This document shows positions 14,117 through 22,143 of a stretch of 33,914 bases of DNA, piece after piece. The stretch is taken from positions 1 to 33,914 of the forward strand of contig CAKUBI010000024.1 of NCBI GenBank assembly GCA_934636865.1, written 5' to 3'. This DNA is from an uncultured Oscillospiraceae bacterium (GTDB taxonomy: Bacteria > Bacillota > Clostridia > Oscillospirales > Oscillospiraceae). The translations under genes and the position numbers were made by a program. The stretch's first letter is position 1. Each line of letters starts with the position of its first letter. The notes under the pieces were generated by a model, which made no database searches, was not told where the DNA came from, and saw only the letters and a list, made by a program, of their open reading frames with translations.

Positions 14117-15613
14117 ATGAAGTTCCGCTTTGCGCTGCTGACCGCGGCGCTCGCGCTCCTGCTTTCCGTCCCCGCCCTCGCCTTCAGCGCGGAGCCCGCG
14201 CCTGAAGAGGTCCCGGCGGAGGAAAAAACCGCCCCCTTTGTGTCCCTCCGGACCTACGGCGGGCAGTTTACCGACGTTAGAGACGGCGACTGGTTCGCCC
14301 CCGCCGTCATCTCCGCCTATGAATACGGGCTGCTCGACGGGCGCGGCGGCGGCTTTTTTGCGCCGGCCGGCAGCGTGACCATCGCCGAGCTTCTGACCAT
14401 CGCCGCGCGCCTGCACGCGATCTATATGACCGGCAGCGACGAGGTCATCCCCGCCGTCTCGGACGGCGAGAGCTGGTATCAGCCCTATGTCGATTATCTC
14501 AAGGGCGAAAAGCTGCTGGGCGAGAGCTTCGAGGGCTTCTACCTTCTGCCCGCCTCGCGCGCGCAGATGGCGGGCATCTTCGCCTTCGCCCTGCCGTCGG
14601 ACTGGTACGAAGAGCCCAACGCGGGCCTTGTCACCACCGCCTACGCAAGCGGCGACTACATCGCCGACGTGACGCTGAAAACGCCCTACCGCAGCGAAAT
14701 CCTGCTCATGTACCGCCGGGGCCTCCTCTCCGGCATGGACGAAAGGGGCAGCTTCTGTCCCGAGCGCAGCGTGAGCCGCGCGGAGATCGCGGCGCTTCTG
14801 ACGCGCGTGGTCGAGCCGCAGACGCGCCTGACGCTCACCTGGACCGTCGAGCCCTACCACTCCGCCAGAGGCGCGACGCTCGCGGGCCTTGTCAAAGCGC
14901 CGGAGAGCACGGCGCTCCCCGCGTCGGCCAAGGATACGGCCGCCATCGACGCGCTCGTGCGCGATATGCTTGCGCGCGGCGAGCACACCATCACGCTCCA
15001 CTATTCCAAAGCGCTCTCCGCATCCGCCGCCAGCGCGCTGACGCAGGCGTTCACCTCCTGCGTCAAGACCTACTGCGAGCAGATGTACAACGCCGTCTCC
15101 TGCCGGTCCTACTCGAGCGGCAGGGTGAGCCTCACCTTCTCGTCCACCGCCTGCACGGACGCAAAGCTCCAGTCCTACCGCGACAAGGCGCTTGCCGCCG
15201 CCGTCAAGGTCCACGATTCGCTCTGGGAAAGCGGCGAGCTGAGCTACGGCATGAGCCAGTACGAGATCGCGCAGGTCTATTATGAGTGGCTGTGCAGCCA
15301 CTGCCGCTACGACGACGGCGCGTCGGACGATTCCCTCAGCCACCTTGCCTACGGCGCGCTTGTGGAGGGCCTTGCCGTATGCGACGGCTACACGGGGGCC
15401 TATAACCTCCTTTTGAAGCTCGAGGGCATCGACTGCACCTCGCTTTTCAACGACAGCCACATCTGGACCGTCGCCCGGCTCGACGGGCGGCAGTACCACA
15501 TCGACGTCACCTGGGGCGACCAGTACGGCCGCACGGACCTGCGCTACTTCGGCATGAGCGCCGAGCAGTCGCGCAAATACCACCCCTGGACGGAGCAGGG
15601 CGGGAAGAAATAA
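14117..15613 (+). CDS. Secreted SLH-domain protein with transglutaminase-like domain
   Basis: A 498-residue exported protein. A signal peptide (1-24, ending LAFSA) precedes SLH repeats at about 50-105 (FTDVRDGDWFAPAVISAYEY) and 185-232 (ILLMYRRGLLSGMDER...SVSRAEIAALLTR), with a weaker one between (about 115-160). The C-terminal part (about 380-490) is transglutaminase/protease-like with the triad Cys422 (AVCDGYTGA), His448 (SHIWTVARL) and Asp463 (YHIDVTWGD). SLH domains hold proteins on pyruvylated wall polymers, so this enzyme likely sits on the surface; its substrate is unknown. The start at 14117 gives the signal peptide; its ribosome site is weak, which suggests translation coupled to the LCP gene just upstream. 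Confidence 0.88.
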   Translation: MKFRFALLTAALALLLSVPALAFSAEPAPEEVPAEEKTAPFVSLRTYGGQFTDVRDGDWFAPAVISAYEYGLLDGRGGGFFAPAGSVTIAELLTIAARLHAIYMTGSDEVIPAVSDGESWYQPYVDYLKGEKLLGESFEGFYLLPASRAQMAGIFAFALPSDWYEEPNAGLVTTAYASGDYIADVTLKTPYRSEILLMYRRGLLSGMDERGSFCPERSVSRAEIAALLTRVVEPQTRLTLTWTVEPYHSARGATLAGLVKAPESTALPASAKDTAAIDALVRDMLARGEHTITLHYSKALSASAASALTQAFTSCVKTYCEQMYNAVSCRSYSSGRVSLTFSSTACTDAKLQSYRDKALAAAVKVHDSLWESGELSYGMSQYEIAQVYYEWLCSHCRYDDGASDDSLSHLAYGALVEGLAVCDGYTGAYNLLLKLEGIDCTSLFNDSHIWTVARLDGRQYHIDVTWGDQYGRTDLRYFGMSAEQSRKYHPWTEQGGKK

Positions 15614-15625
15614 CGCAATAAAAGC

Positions 15626-15667
15626 ACCGGCCCGGAGGGAGCAGACCTTCCGGGCCGGTATTTATTT
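15626..15667. terminator. Terminator between SLH gene and MerR gene
   Basis: A stem of about 14 bp (ACCGGCCCGGA with TCCGGGCCGGT, extended by wobble pairs, 15626-15659). It is followed by ATTTATTT on the plus strand and GCTTTTATT on the minus strand, so it suits both convergent genes. Confidence 0.8.
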
Positions 15668-15672
15668 CGCCT

Positions 15673-16152
15673 TTACCATTTGAGCGTGCGCCGCACGTGC
15701 GTGAGCGGCAGGCGGAAGCCCTCCTGCAAGATCTCCCAATGCCCCGGCTCGTAGCACTCCTGTGAAAATTCATACAGCGGCAGCACCGACCCGTGCTTTT
15801 GCGCGGTCTCGTAGTACCAGCAGCCGAACTCCAGCCGCTCGAGCTTTTTCTGCAGCGCGGCGATCTGTGCGCGGACATTGTCGCGCTCTTTTGCGAGGAT
15901 GTCCCGCCGGGCCGAAAAGTCCTCGTCGCCGGACTGCACAAGCGGCAGAAATGCCCGGATCTCCTTGAGCGGCAGGCCGCAGAATTTGAGGTACTCGATG
16001 ATCGAGAGCCGCTCGAGGTCCCCGTCTGAATAGGTGCGCTGGCCGCTTTCCGTGCGCGAGCCGAGCGTCAGCAGCCTCTCCTTTTCATAGTAGCGCAGGG
16101 TGGATGGCGCGATGTTCATCATCCGCGCGACCTCGCCGATTGTGTAAGACAT
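15673..16152 (-). CDS. MerR-family transcription regulator
   Basis: A 159-residue regulator. The N-terminal winged helix has the classic MerR start (YTIGEVARMMNIAPSTLRYYEKERLL) and wing (RTYSDGDLERLSIIEYLKFC). A long dimerisation coiled coil follows (about 85-125, ILAKERDNVRAQIAALQKKL), then a short effector tail with a few aromatic residues and two cysteines that are not arranged like a metal site. It is closest to the AdhR/NmlR-like group that answers to aldehydes or other organic stress, but the signal is unknown. The start has a GAGGGGG site. It is divergent from the M14 peptidase gene, and the 183-bp gap carries a MerR-type operator-promoter. Confidence 0.92.
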   Translation of the reverse strand: MSYTIGEVARMMNIAPSTLRYYEKERLLTLGSRTESGQRTYSDGDLERLSIIEYLKFCGLPLKEIRAFLPLVQSGDEDFSARRDILAKERDNVRAQIAALQKKLERLEFGCWYYETAQKHGSVLPLYEFSQECYEPGHWEILQEGFRLPLTHVRRTLKW

Positions 16153-16198
16153 ACGAAATCCCCCTCAAAAAACCGTTAAGATAACCGCTGGAAATCTC

Positions 16199-16229
16199 TT
16201 GACTTAAAGGCGGCTTTAACACTTACAGT
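16199..16229 (+). promoter_or_regulatory. MerR-type promoter with 19-bp spacer and dyad operator
   Basis: TTGACT (16199-16204) and TACAGT (16224-16229) are separated by 19 bp rather than 17. The spacer region holds the dyad TTAAAG (16204-16209) / CTTTAA (16214-16219). Long spacers with a dyad between the hexamers are the hallmark of promoters twisted open by MerR proteins. It points toward the M14 peptidase gene 107 bp downstream. Confidence 0.75.
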
Positions 16230-16255
16230 TTACTTAGGTAAATCGACATTGTCAA
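16227..16255 (-). promoter_or_regulatory. Promoter of the merR-type gene
   Basis: On the minus strand a perfect TTGACA (16250-16255), a 17-bp spacer and TAAACT (16227-16232). Its -10 overlaps the -10 of the divergent MerR-type promoter, so the two compete for polymerase and the regulator bound at the dyad could control both. Confidence 0.65.
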
Positions 16256-16335
16256 CAGAAATGATCGGGTAAATTCCCGTTCGTTTGTGCATGATGATCC
16301 GATTGCAGGAAAACTATGAGAAGGAGAAAACATCT

Positions 16336-18588
16336 ATGAAGAAACTGATGCAGCGGTCCCTGAGCTCTCTGCTGACTCTGGCGATGGTCGTCAGCATGCT
16401 GATGGTCACCACCCTCGCGGCAGACAAGAGCGCAAAGCTGGAATTTGACTATTCCAACTACGACTCGGCAAAAAACGTCAGCATTGAAGTCTACAAGGGC
16501 TACCCCGCGAACAACTACGCGGAGGAAAAGGACATCCTCGGCCAGCTCGAGGCGGTCGCGCCCCAGTCTGACGGCAGCTACGTCATCACCGAGCCCGCCA
16601 CCTACGCCTACCATGTGCACGGCACGGGCTACTACAACATTCTCCAGCTCTTCAACGTGACGGAGGCCGACCTCGCCAAGGGCGTGAAGAAGCTCACCGT
16701 CATCGGCGGCAAGCTGGGCGGCAACGGCTTCGAGCCGACCGTCAAGCCCGAAAAGGCCCCCGACAGCTACGTGATGGACTCCCGCGACAACCTGCTGGTT
16801 TTCTGGCCGGAGGAGATCAACGACCACTTCACCATTGAATCCCAGGGCTACACCACGCCCGCGTTTTCCGGCAAGCACGCCGCCAACGAGTTCACCTCGC
16901 AGGATGAGCTGATGGCCTTCCTCAAGGAGATGGACAAGAAGTCCGACACCATGTACCTCTACTCCGCCGGTACGACCCCAAACTACAAGTACGACCTGCC
17001 CCTCACCCTCTTCACCACCACTGAGATCCCCGAGAACGCCACCCTTGCCGAGGCCGCCAAGATCGTGACGGGCAACGGCAAGGTCAACATCTGGTATCAG
17101 GCGCAGATCCATCCCAACGAGCCCGCCGCCGGTGAAGGCGCGCTCGTCATGATCGGCAACTTTGTCAACGATCCCGCCTACAAGGCGCTGCTCGACAAGG
17201 CCAACATCGTCATCGTTCCCCGCATCAATCCCGACGGTTCCTATCTCTTCAGCCGCGCGACCTACGACGGCTTTGACATGAACCGCGACCACATGTCCCT
17301 CAAGGCAGCCGAGCTTGCCCAGCTGCACACCGCCTACCGCCTGTTCATGAGCGAGGTCGTCATCGACACGCATGAGTTCACCTTCTACGGCGCCTACGGC
17401 GACGACTGGACGACCGCGAGCGAGTACATGGGCGACGCGGACGACCTTGAGACCACCCCCGCCACCAGCCTGAACGACGATCCCGCCGTGACGAAGATCG
17501 CCCTTGACATGTGCAAGGAGGCCTTTGCCGACGCCAAGGCCGCGGGCCTTCGCGTGAACCACTACGGCACCACCGTCAATAACCCCATCGGCCGCGCCTA
17601 CTTCGGCCTGTACAACGCCCTTTCCTTCCTCGTTGAGACCCGCGGCATCGGCGCGGGCCGCCAGAACTTCGAGCGCCGCGTCTTCTCTCAGGAGACCGCC
17701 GCCACCTCCTACATCACCTACGCCGCCGAGCACGCCGACGAGATCGTCAAGACTGTCGCCGCCGCCCGCGCCGACGTGATCGCCAAGGGCAGGACCTATG
17801 ACGAAAACGACGTCATCGCCCTCTACCAGACCAAGTCCGGCAAGACCCTGACCGACTACACCACCGCGACCGTGCAGTACGCCGTGGCCGACGGCAGCGA
17901 GAAGGTCGGCAAGGAAGAAGCCCTCTCCCTGAACGATACCATCACCCGCGGCCGCACCCGTCCGACCGCCTACGTCATCCCCACGGACGCCGCGAACATC
18001 GACAAGATCCTCTACATCATGGACAACCAGGGCGCGGAGTATTACAAGCTCAGCGCCGGCAGCACCGCCAAGCTCCAGCAGTACTACTATGTCGGCGATT
18101 ATATGGTAAACGGCAAGGCCAGAGGCATTGAAGCGGGCCTGCGCGACGCCGCCGACGTCACCTTCGCAAACGGCGCCTACGTTTTCCCGATGGATCAGGT
18201 CGCGGGCAATGTCATCGCCCTGCTGTGCGAGCCCGACGTGACCGACTCCAACGGCTACGACGGCTCCCTCTACCAGTACAAGCAGATCGACTACGATAAA
18301 GAGACCAACAACTTCCCGCTCTACCGCTACACCGGCAACGACCCGCGCACCACGCTCGTGAGCAGCGCCTCGACCAAGCCCGCCGAGCCCGCGAAGCCGG
18401 CCCAGCCCGAAAAGCCCGCCTCCGGCGACGATTACATCGTCCTCCCCGGCGACAGCCTGTGGAAGATCGCGAGCAAGCAGCTCGGCAGCGGCAGCCGCTG
18501 GACGGAGATCTACGAGCTCAACAAGGACACCATCAAGTCCCCCAAGCTCATCTACGTCGGTCAGGTCCTCAAGCTCCCCAAGGCGTAA
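16336..18588 (+). CDS. Secreted M14 zinc carboxypeptidase with C-terminal LysM
   Basis: A 750-residue exported enzyme. A signal peptide (MKKLMQRSLSSLLTLAMVVS, cleavage near residue 29) comes first. The M14 zinc site is HPNE (His259, Glu262) and His346 in VVIDTHEF; the catalytic glutamate fits Glu434 in FLVETRGIG. A proline/alanine/lysine linker (AKPAQPEKPAS) leads to one LysM domain (about 698-748, YIVLPGDSLWKIASKQLG), which binds peptidoglycan. The enzyme probably trims peptides or wall stem peptides at the cell surface. The ATG at 16336 has an AAGGAG site nine bases upstream; a start at 16285 would spoil the signal peptide. Expression is probably under the divergent MerR-type regulator. Confidence 0.9.
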   Translation: MKKLMQRSLSSLLTLAMVVSMLMVTTLAADKSAKLEFDYSNYDSAKNVSIEVYKGYPANNYAEEKDILGQLEAVAPQSDGSYVITEPATYAYHVHGTGYYNILQLFNVTEADLAKGVKKLTVIGGKLGGNGFEPTVKPEKAPDSYVMDSRDNLLVFWPEEINDHFTIESQGYTTPAFSGKHAANEFTSQDELMAFLKEMDKKSDTMYLYSAGTTPNYKYDLPLTLFTTTEIPENATLAEAAKIVTGNGKVNIWYQAQIHPNEPAAGEGALVMIGNFVNDPAYKALLDKANIVIVPRINPDGSYLFSRATYDGFDMNRDHMSLKAAELAQLHTAYRLFMSEVVIDTHEFTFYGAYGDDWTTASEYMGDADDLETTPATSLNDDPAVTKIALDMCKEAFADAKAAGLRVNHYGTTVNNPIGRAYFGLYNALSFLVETRGIGAGRQNFERRVFSQETAATSYITYAAEHADEIVKTVAAARADVIAKGRTYDENDVIALYQTKSGKTLTDYTTATVQYAVADGSEKVGKEEALSLNDTITRGRTRPTAYVIPTDAANIDKILYIMDNQGAEYYKLSAGSTAKLQQYYYVGDYMVNGKARGIEAGLRDAADVTFANGAYVFPMDQVAGNVIALLCEPDVTDSNGYDGSLYQYKQIDYDKETNNFPLYRYTGNDPRTTLVSSASTKPAEPAKPAQPEKPASGDDYIVLPGDSLWKIASKQLGSGSRWTEIYELNKDTIKSPKLIYVGQVLKLPKA

Positions 18589-18644
18589 GCAGACACAACA
18601 AGCTTTATTCGCAAAAGTGTTTTCTCCACTTATTGCGCAAAACA

Positions 18645-18683
18645 GGGAAAGCTCCCTCTGCCCATGGCAGAGGGAGCTTTCCC
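18645..18683. terminator. Hairpin between M14 gene and MBL hydrolase gene
   Basis: A perfect 18-bp inverted repeat (GGGAAAGCTCCCTCTGCC with its complement) and a CAT loop. T-rich bases follow on both strands only loosely (TGTTTTG on minus), but its place between convergent genes fits a shared terminator. Confidence 0.75.
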
Positions 18684-18695
18684 GTTCCGTACTTT

Positions 18696-19472
18696 TTAAA
18701 TTTCAAAGGCCTCGCCGTCGTGCGTGATGCGCGCGACGATCTTCTTCTGCCCCGGATGGGCGGCGAGGTAGCGATCGATGACCTCGTACTTTTTCCACAT
18801 ATGCATGGGGAACACGCGCTTCACCGGCACGCACTTTAAAAGATGCTCGATGCCGAGGCCCTCGCTCTCCTCGCCAAGGCGCGGGTCAAGCGGGGCCATC
18901 GCCGCCGCGATCTCGGGCGTGATGCCGTTGTCGGTCCCCTCGTCGCGCACAGCGGAGGCAAGCTTGTCGATCGCCGCGCGGTAATGCGCGGCCATGTTGT
19001 TGCAGTAGGCCTTGCCCTCGCTCTCCCAGTTCCACCAGTTGAGATCTCCCCCGTGGTAGACCATTTTCCCCTCGCAGCGCAGAAGATAGGCGTTGCCGAT
19101 GTCGGTCGATTTGATGGCGCGGATGCTCAGCTCCTCGCCCGCAGCTTCCGTCAGCAGGATGCTGTCGGGCCGCAGGACGGTTGTGCGGGCAAAGGCCTCG
19201 TCGGAGATATTGAGCCACTTGCGCTTGCGCTCGGTGAGCCGCGTGTCGCGCGAGACGAAGTAGCGCGTGTCGGGATACTGCTCCAAAAGGCCGTAGACGC
19301 GCGCGTCGAAGTGGTCCTCGTGGCTGTGGCTCGCGAAAACGAGCAGGGGCTTTTCCGGCTTGAGCGGCGGGAGCGCGCCGGTGTAGTCCTCTTCATAGGT
19401 ATAGTCGAACAGCGTGTAGAATTTGTCCCATTCGACAAGGTACGCGCTGTGGGCGATAAAGGTGACGGTCAT
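18696..19472 (-). CDS. MBL-fold metallo-hydrolase
   Basis: A 258-residue cytoplasmic protein of the metallo-beta-lactamase fold. The metal motif HSHEDH (49-54, H-x-H-x-D-H) is intact, and VYHGGDLNWWNWE (about 138-150) provides a later metal aspartate. Near the C-terminus VFPMHMWKKYE gives the last histidine. It resembles UlaG/YtnP-like hydrolases of unknown substrate. The ATG has an AAAGGAG site. It is a single-gene unit with its own promoter. Confidence 0.87.
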   Translation of the reverse strand: MTVTFIAHSAYLVEWDKFYTLFDYTYEEDYTGALPPLKPEKPLLVFASHSHEDHFDARVYGLLEQYPDTRYFVSRDTRLTERKRKWLNISDEAFARTTVLRPDSILLTEAAGEELSIRAIKSTDIGNAYLLRCEGKMVYHGGDLNWWNWESEGKAYCNNMAAHYRAAIDKLASAVRDEGTDNGITPEIAAAMAPLDPRLGEESEGLGIEHLLKCVPVKRVFPMHMWKKYEVIDRYLAAHPGQKKIVARITHDGEAFEI

Positions 19473-19516
19473 GTGCGTTCTCCTTTCGCGTCGGAGGATG
19501 GAAGTTTTCCTGTAGG

Positions 19517-19545
19517 ATTATAGCAGACGCGCACGCGGCGCGCAA
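19517..19545 (-). promoter_or_regulatory. Promoter of the MBL hydrolase gene
   Basis: On the minus strand TTGCGC (19540-19545), a 17-bp spacer and TGCTATAAT with a perfect extended -10 (19517-19522). Confidence 0.65.
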
Positions 19546-19555
19546 GGGAAAAGGC

Positions 19556-19584
19556 TTTTCAAACCCGCGCGGATGTGGTAAAAT
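19556..19584 (+). promoter_or_regulatory. Candidate promoter of the radical SAM-mutY-tdk operon
   Basis: TTTTCA (19556-19561), a 17-bp spacer and TAAAAT (19579-19584), 51 bp before the start codon at 19636. Confidence 0.4.
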
Positions 19585-19635
19585 GTTTTGATCAATTGCG
19601 CGCCGGGCGCGCGCACGCAGGGAGGGAGCCGCGCC

Positions 19636-20475
19636 ATGCTGAAAAAAGCCTACGTTGAGATCACGAACCGCTGCAACCTCGCCTGCTCCTTCTGCCCTAA
19701 GACGAAGCGCGCGCCGCGCACGATGAGCGCGCAGGAATTCGACCTCGTTCTCTCCCGGCTCGAGGGATACGTGCAGTACGTTTACCTGCACGTGATGGGC
19801 GAGCCGCTGCTGCACCCCGAGCTGCCGGCGCTCTTCGCCCTCGCGAAGGCGCGGGGCATGAAGCTCTGCATCACGACGAACGGTACGCTGCTCTCCCGCC
19901 GCGCAGATGAGCTTCTTGCCGCCGAAAGCCTGCATAAGATCAGCGTCTCGCTCCACAGCTTCGAGGGCAACGACGGCGCGGACGAGCAGGAGCTTTCATA
20001 CCTCTCTCAGGTCTGGGACTTTTCCGAAAAGGCCGCCGCGAAGGGCGTGATCGTCGCCCTCCGCCTCTGGAACGACGGCGGCGCGGACACGCGCAACGGC
20101 GAGATCCTCGACTTTCTGCGCGCTCGTGCGGGGAGCGGCTGGCCCGAGATGCGAAACGGCAGCTTCCGCCTGCGCGAGCGCCTGTACCTTGAGCGCGCGG
20201 GCAAGTTCGACTGGCCGGACATGAGCGCCGATGAATCCGGCGCGCAGTTCTGCTACGGGCTGCGCGACCAGCTCGGCGTGCTCTGCGACGGCACGCTCGT
20301 CCCCTGCTGCCTTGACCACGAGGGCGATATTCCTCTGGGGAATCTCTTCGCCCAGCCGCTTGACGAAATCTGGAACTCGCCGCGCGCACGCGCCATCCGC
20401 GAGGGCTTTTCGCAGCGCAAGCCCTCCGAGGAGCTGTGCCGCCGCTGCGGCTTTGCCGCGCGCTTCAATAAATGA
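19636..20475 (+). CDS. Radical SAM/SPASM domain protein
   Basis: A 279-residue enzyme. The radical SAM motif CNLACSFC (Cys13, Cys17, Cys20) begins the chain, followed by MGEPLLHPE (the GGE-like SAM contact). A C-terminal SPASM-type region has GVLCDGTLVPCCLDHEGDIP and CRRCGF, enough cysteines for an extra iron-sulfur cluster. SPASM proteins modify peptides or act as sulfatase-maturation-like enzymes; no precursor peptide gene was seen nearby, so its substrate is unknown. The start at 19636 has a GGGAGGGAG site. mutY begins two bases after the stop codon, so the two are translated from one message. Confidence 0.9.
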   Translation: MLKKAYVEITNRCNLACSFCPKTKRAPRTMSAQEFDLVLSRLEGYVQYVYLHVMGEPLLHPELPALFALAKARGMKLCITTNGTLLSRRADELLAAESLHKISVSLHSFEGNDGADEQELSYLSQVWDFSEKAAAKGVIVALRLWNDGGADTRNGEILDFLRARAGSGWPEMRNGSFRLRERLYLERAGKFDWPDMSADESGAQFCYGLRDQLGVLCDGTLVPCCLDHEGDIPLGNLFAQPLDEIWNSPRARAIREGFSQRKPSEELCRRCGFAARFNK

Positions 20476-20476
20476 T

Positions 20477-21532
20477 ATGACGGAACACTGGGAAAACTTA
20501 AATGAACTGACCGCCCCCCTGCTCGCGTGGTACGATTTAAACGGCCGCACGCTGCCCTGGCGCAGCGTGGTCTCGCCGTACCGCACGTGGGTCTCGGAGA
20601 TCATGCTCCAGCAGACGCGCGTGAGCGCGGTCATTCCCTACTTTGCGCGCTTTATGGGCGAGCTTCCGGACATCCCCGCGCTCGCGGACGTGCCCGAGGA
20701 GCGGCTTTTCAAGCTCTGGGAGGGGCTCGGCTACTACTCGCGGGCAAGAAATCTGCAAAGGGCGGCGAAGCTCGTCGTCTCCGACTGCGGCGGCGCGCTG
20801 CCGCGGACGTATGAAGGGCTTTTGAAACTCCCCGGCATCGGCGAGTACACTGCCGCCGCCATCGCGTCTATCAACTTCGGCGAGCCGGTCGCGGCGGTGG
20901 ACGGGAACCTGCTGCGCGTGGCCGCGCGCGTCAGCGGCTGCGGCGGGGACATCATGGACGCAAAGGTGCGAAGGCTTTTCCGCCAAAAGCTCGACGCCGC
21001 CATCGACCCAAATCGCCCCGGTGCTTACAATCAGGCGATGATGGACCTCGGCGCGACGGTGTGCCTGCCGAACGGCGCGCCGAAGTGCGATATCTGCCCC
21101 GCGCGCACGATGTGCGAGGCGTACAAAAACGGCCTTACGGAGATCCTCCCCGTGCGCGCGAAGAAAAAGGCGCGCCGGGTCGAGGAGCGCACGGTGCTGC
21201 TGCTCTTCCAAAACGGCAGGGTCGCGCTCAAAAAGCGGCCGGACACGGGCCTTCTTGCGGGGCTATGGGAATACCCCAGCGTTCCGGAGAGCCTTGACGA
21301 GGCGGGCGCGGCGCTCGCGATCGCACAGCTGGGCCTTGCGGCAGGTCAGCTCACACCCGCCGGCGGCGCAAAGCATATTTTTACCCACATCGAGTGGGAT
21401 ATGAAGGGATATTCTGCCGAGGTCACGGGCGAGGGTCCGGGCCTGTTCTGGGCCGACGCGGCGGCGTTCGACGCGCTCGCCCTGCCCACGGCGTTCAAAA
21501 AATACACCGCGCTCGTCCGCGCGCGGCTTTAA
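20477..21532 (+). CDS. mutY: A/G-specific adenine glycosylase MutY
   Basis: A 351-residue DNA repair enzyme that removes adenine opposite 8-oxoguanine. Signatures: Glu41 in SEIMLQQTRV (catalytic acid), the helix-hairpin-helix LPGIGEYTAAAI (118-129), and VDGN with catalytic Asp142. The iron-sulfur cysteines are 196, 204, 207 and 213, giving C-x7-C-x2-C-x5-C, one residue longer in the first gap than the E. coli pattern. The C-terminal ~110 residues form the NUDIX-like 8-oxoG recognition domain, with KHIFTHIEW as its typical histidine motif. The ATG at 20477 directly follows the radical SAM stop; translation is likely coupled. Confidence 0.95.
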   Translation: MTEHWENLNELTAPLLAWYDLNGRTLPWRSVVSPYRTWVSEIMLQQTRVSAVIPYFARFMGELPDIPALADVPEERLFKLWEGLGYYSRARNLQRAAKLVVSDCGGALPRTYEGLLKLPGIGEYTAAAIASINFGEPVAAVDGNLLRVAARVSGCGGDIMDAKVRRLFRQKLDAAIDPNRPGAYNQAMMDLGATVCLPNGAPKCDICPARTMCEAYKNGLTEILPVRAKKKARRVEERTVLLLFQNGRVALKKRPDTGLLAGLWEYPSVPESLDEAGAALAIAQLGLAAGQLTPAGGAKHIFTHIEWDMKGYSAEVTGEGPGLFWADAAAFDALALPTAFKKYTALVRARL

Positions 21533-21549
21533 AGAGAGGGAGAACCACC

Positions 21550-22143
21550 ATGGCACAGCTTTACTTCAAATACGGCGCGATGGGCTCGAGCAAGACGGCC
21601 AACGCGCTGATGACGCGCTTCAACTACGAAGAGCGCGGGCAGAAAACGCTGCTCTGCAAGCCCCAGCTCGACACGCGCGACGGCGACCACATGGTCCACT
21701 CGCGCATCGGTCTCGAGTACCCCTGCGTGTACTTCCACGAGATGCGCGCGATGAGCGAGGACGCGCTTCAGGAAAACGCCTGCATCATCGTCGATGAAGC
21801 GCAGTTTCTGACGAAGGAGGAGGTCCTCTACCTCGTCCACCTCGTCGATGACTGCGGCATCCCCGTCATCTGCTACGGGCTGCGCACGGACTTCAAGGGC
21901 GAGCTCTTCCCCGGCAGCTATGAGCTGCTCGCCATGGCCGACAAGCTCGAGGAGGTCAAGACGATCTGCTGGTGCGGCAAGAAGGCCGCCTTCAACGCGC
22001 GCTTTGACGAAAACGGCCGCGTCGTCAAGCACGGCGCGCAGGTCGTCATCGGCGCGAACGACCAGTACATCGGCCTTTGCCGCAAGCACTGGATGCTCGG
22101 CGACCTCGGCCCCGACTTCAACGGTCAGGGGACGGGCGACTGA
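21550..22143 (+). CDS. tdk: Thymidine kinase (type II)
   Basis: A 197-residue nucleoside-salvage kinase that converts thymidine to dTMP with ATP. P-loop GAMGSSKT (9-16), catalytic Glu83 in IIVDEAQFL, and the zinc ligands Cys140, Cys142, Cys177 and His180. Length is typical. The ATG at 21550 has a GGGAG site eight bases upstream. The stop codon overlaps the start of the next gene by one base (TGATG), showing an operon. Confidence 0.95.
   Translation: MAQLYFKYGAMGSSKTANALMTRFNYEERGQKTLLCKPQLDTRDGDHMVHSRIGLEYPCVYFHEMRAMSEDALQENACIIVDEAQFLTKEEVLYLVHLVDDCGIPVICYGLRTDFKGELFPGSYELLAMADKLEEVKTICWCGKKAAFNARFDENGRVVKHGAQVVIGANDQYIGLCRKHWMLGDLGPDFNGQGTGD

Noticed and set aside
20477..21532. MutY iron-sulfur motif with seven instead of six residues in the first gap, taken as a defect
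   Set aside because: All four cysteines and catalytic residues are present; a one-residue loop change is compatible with a working cluster.
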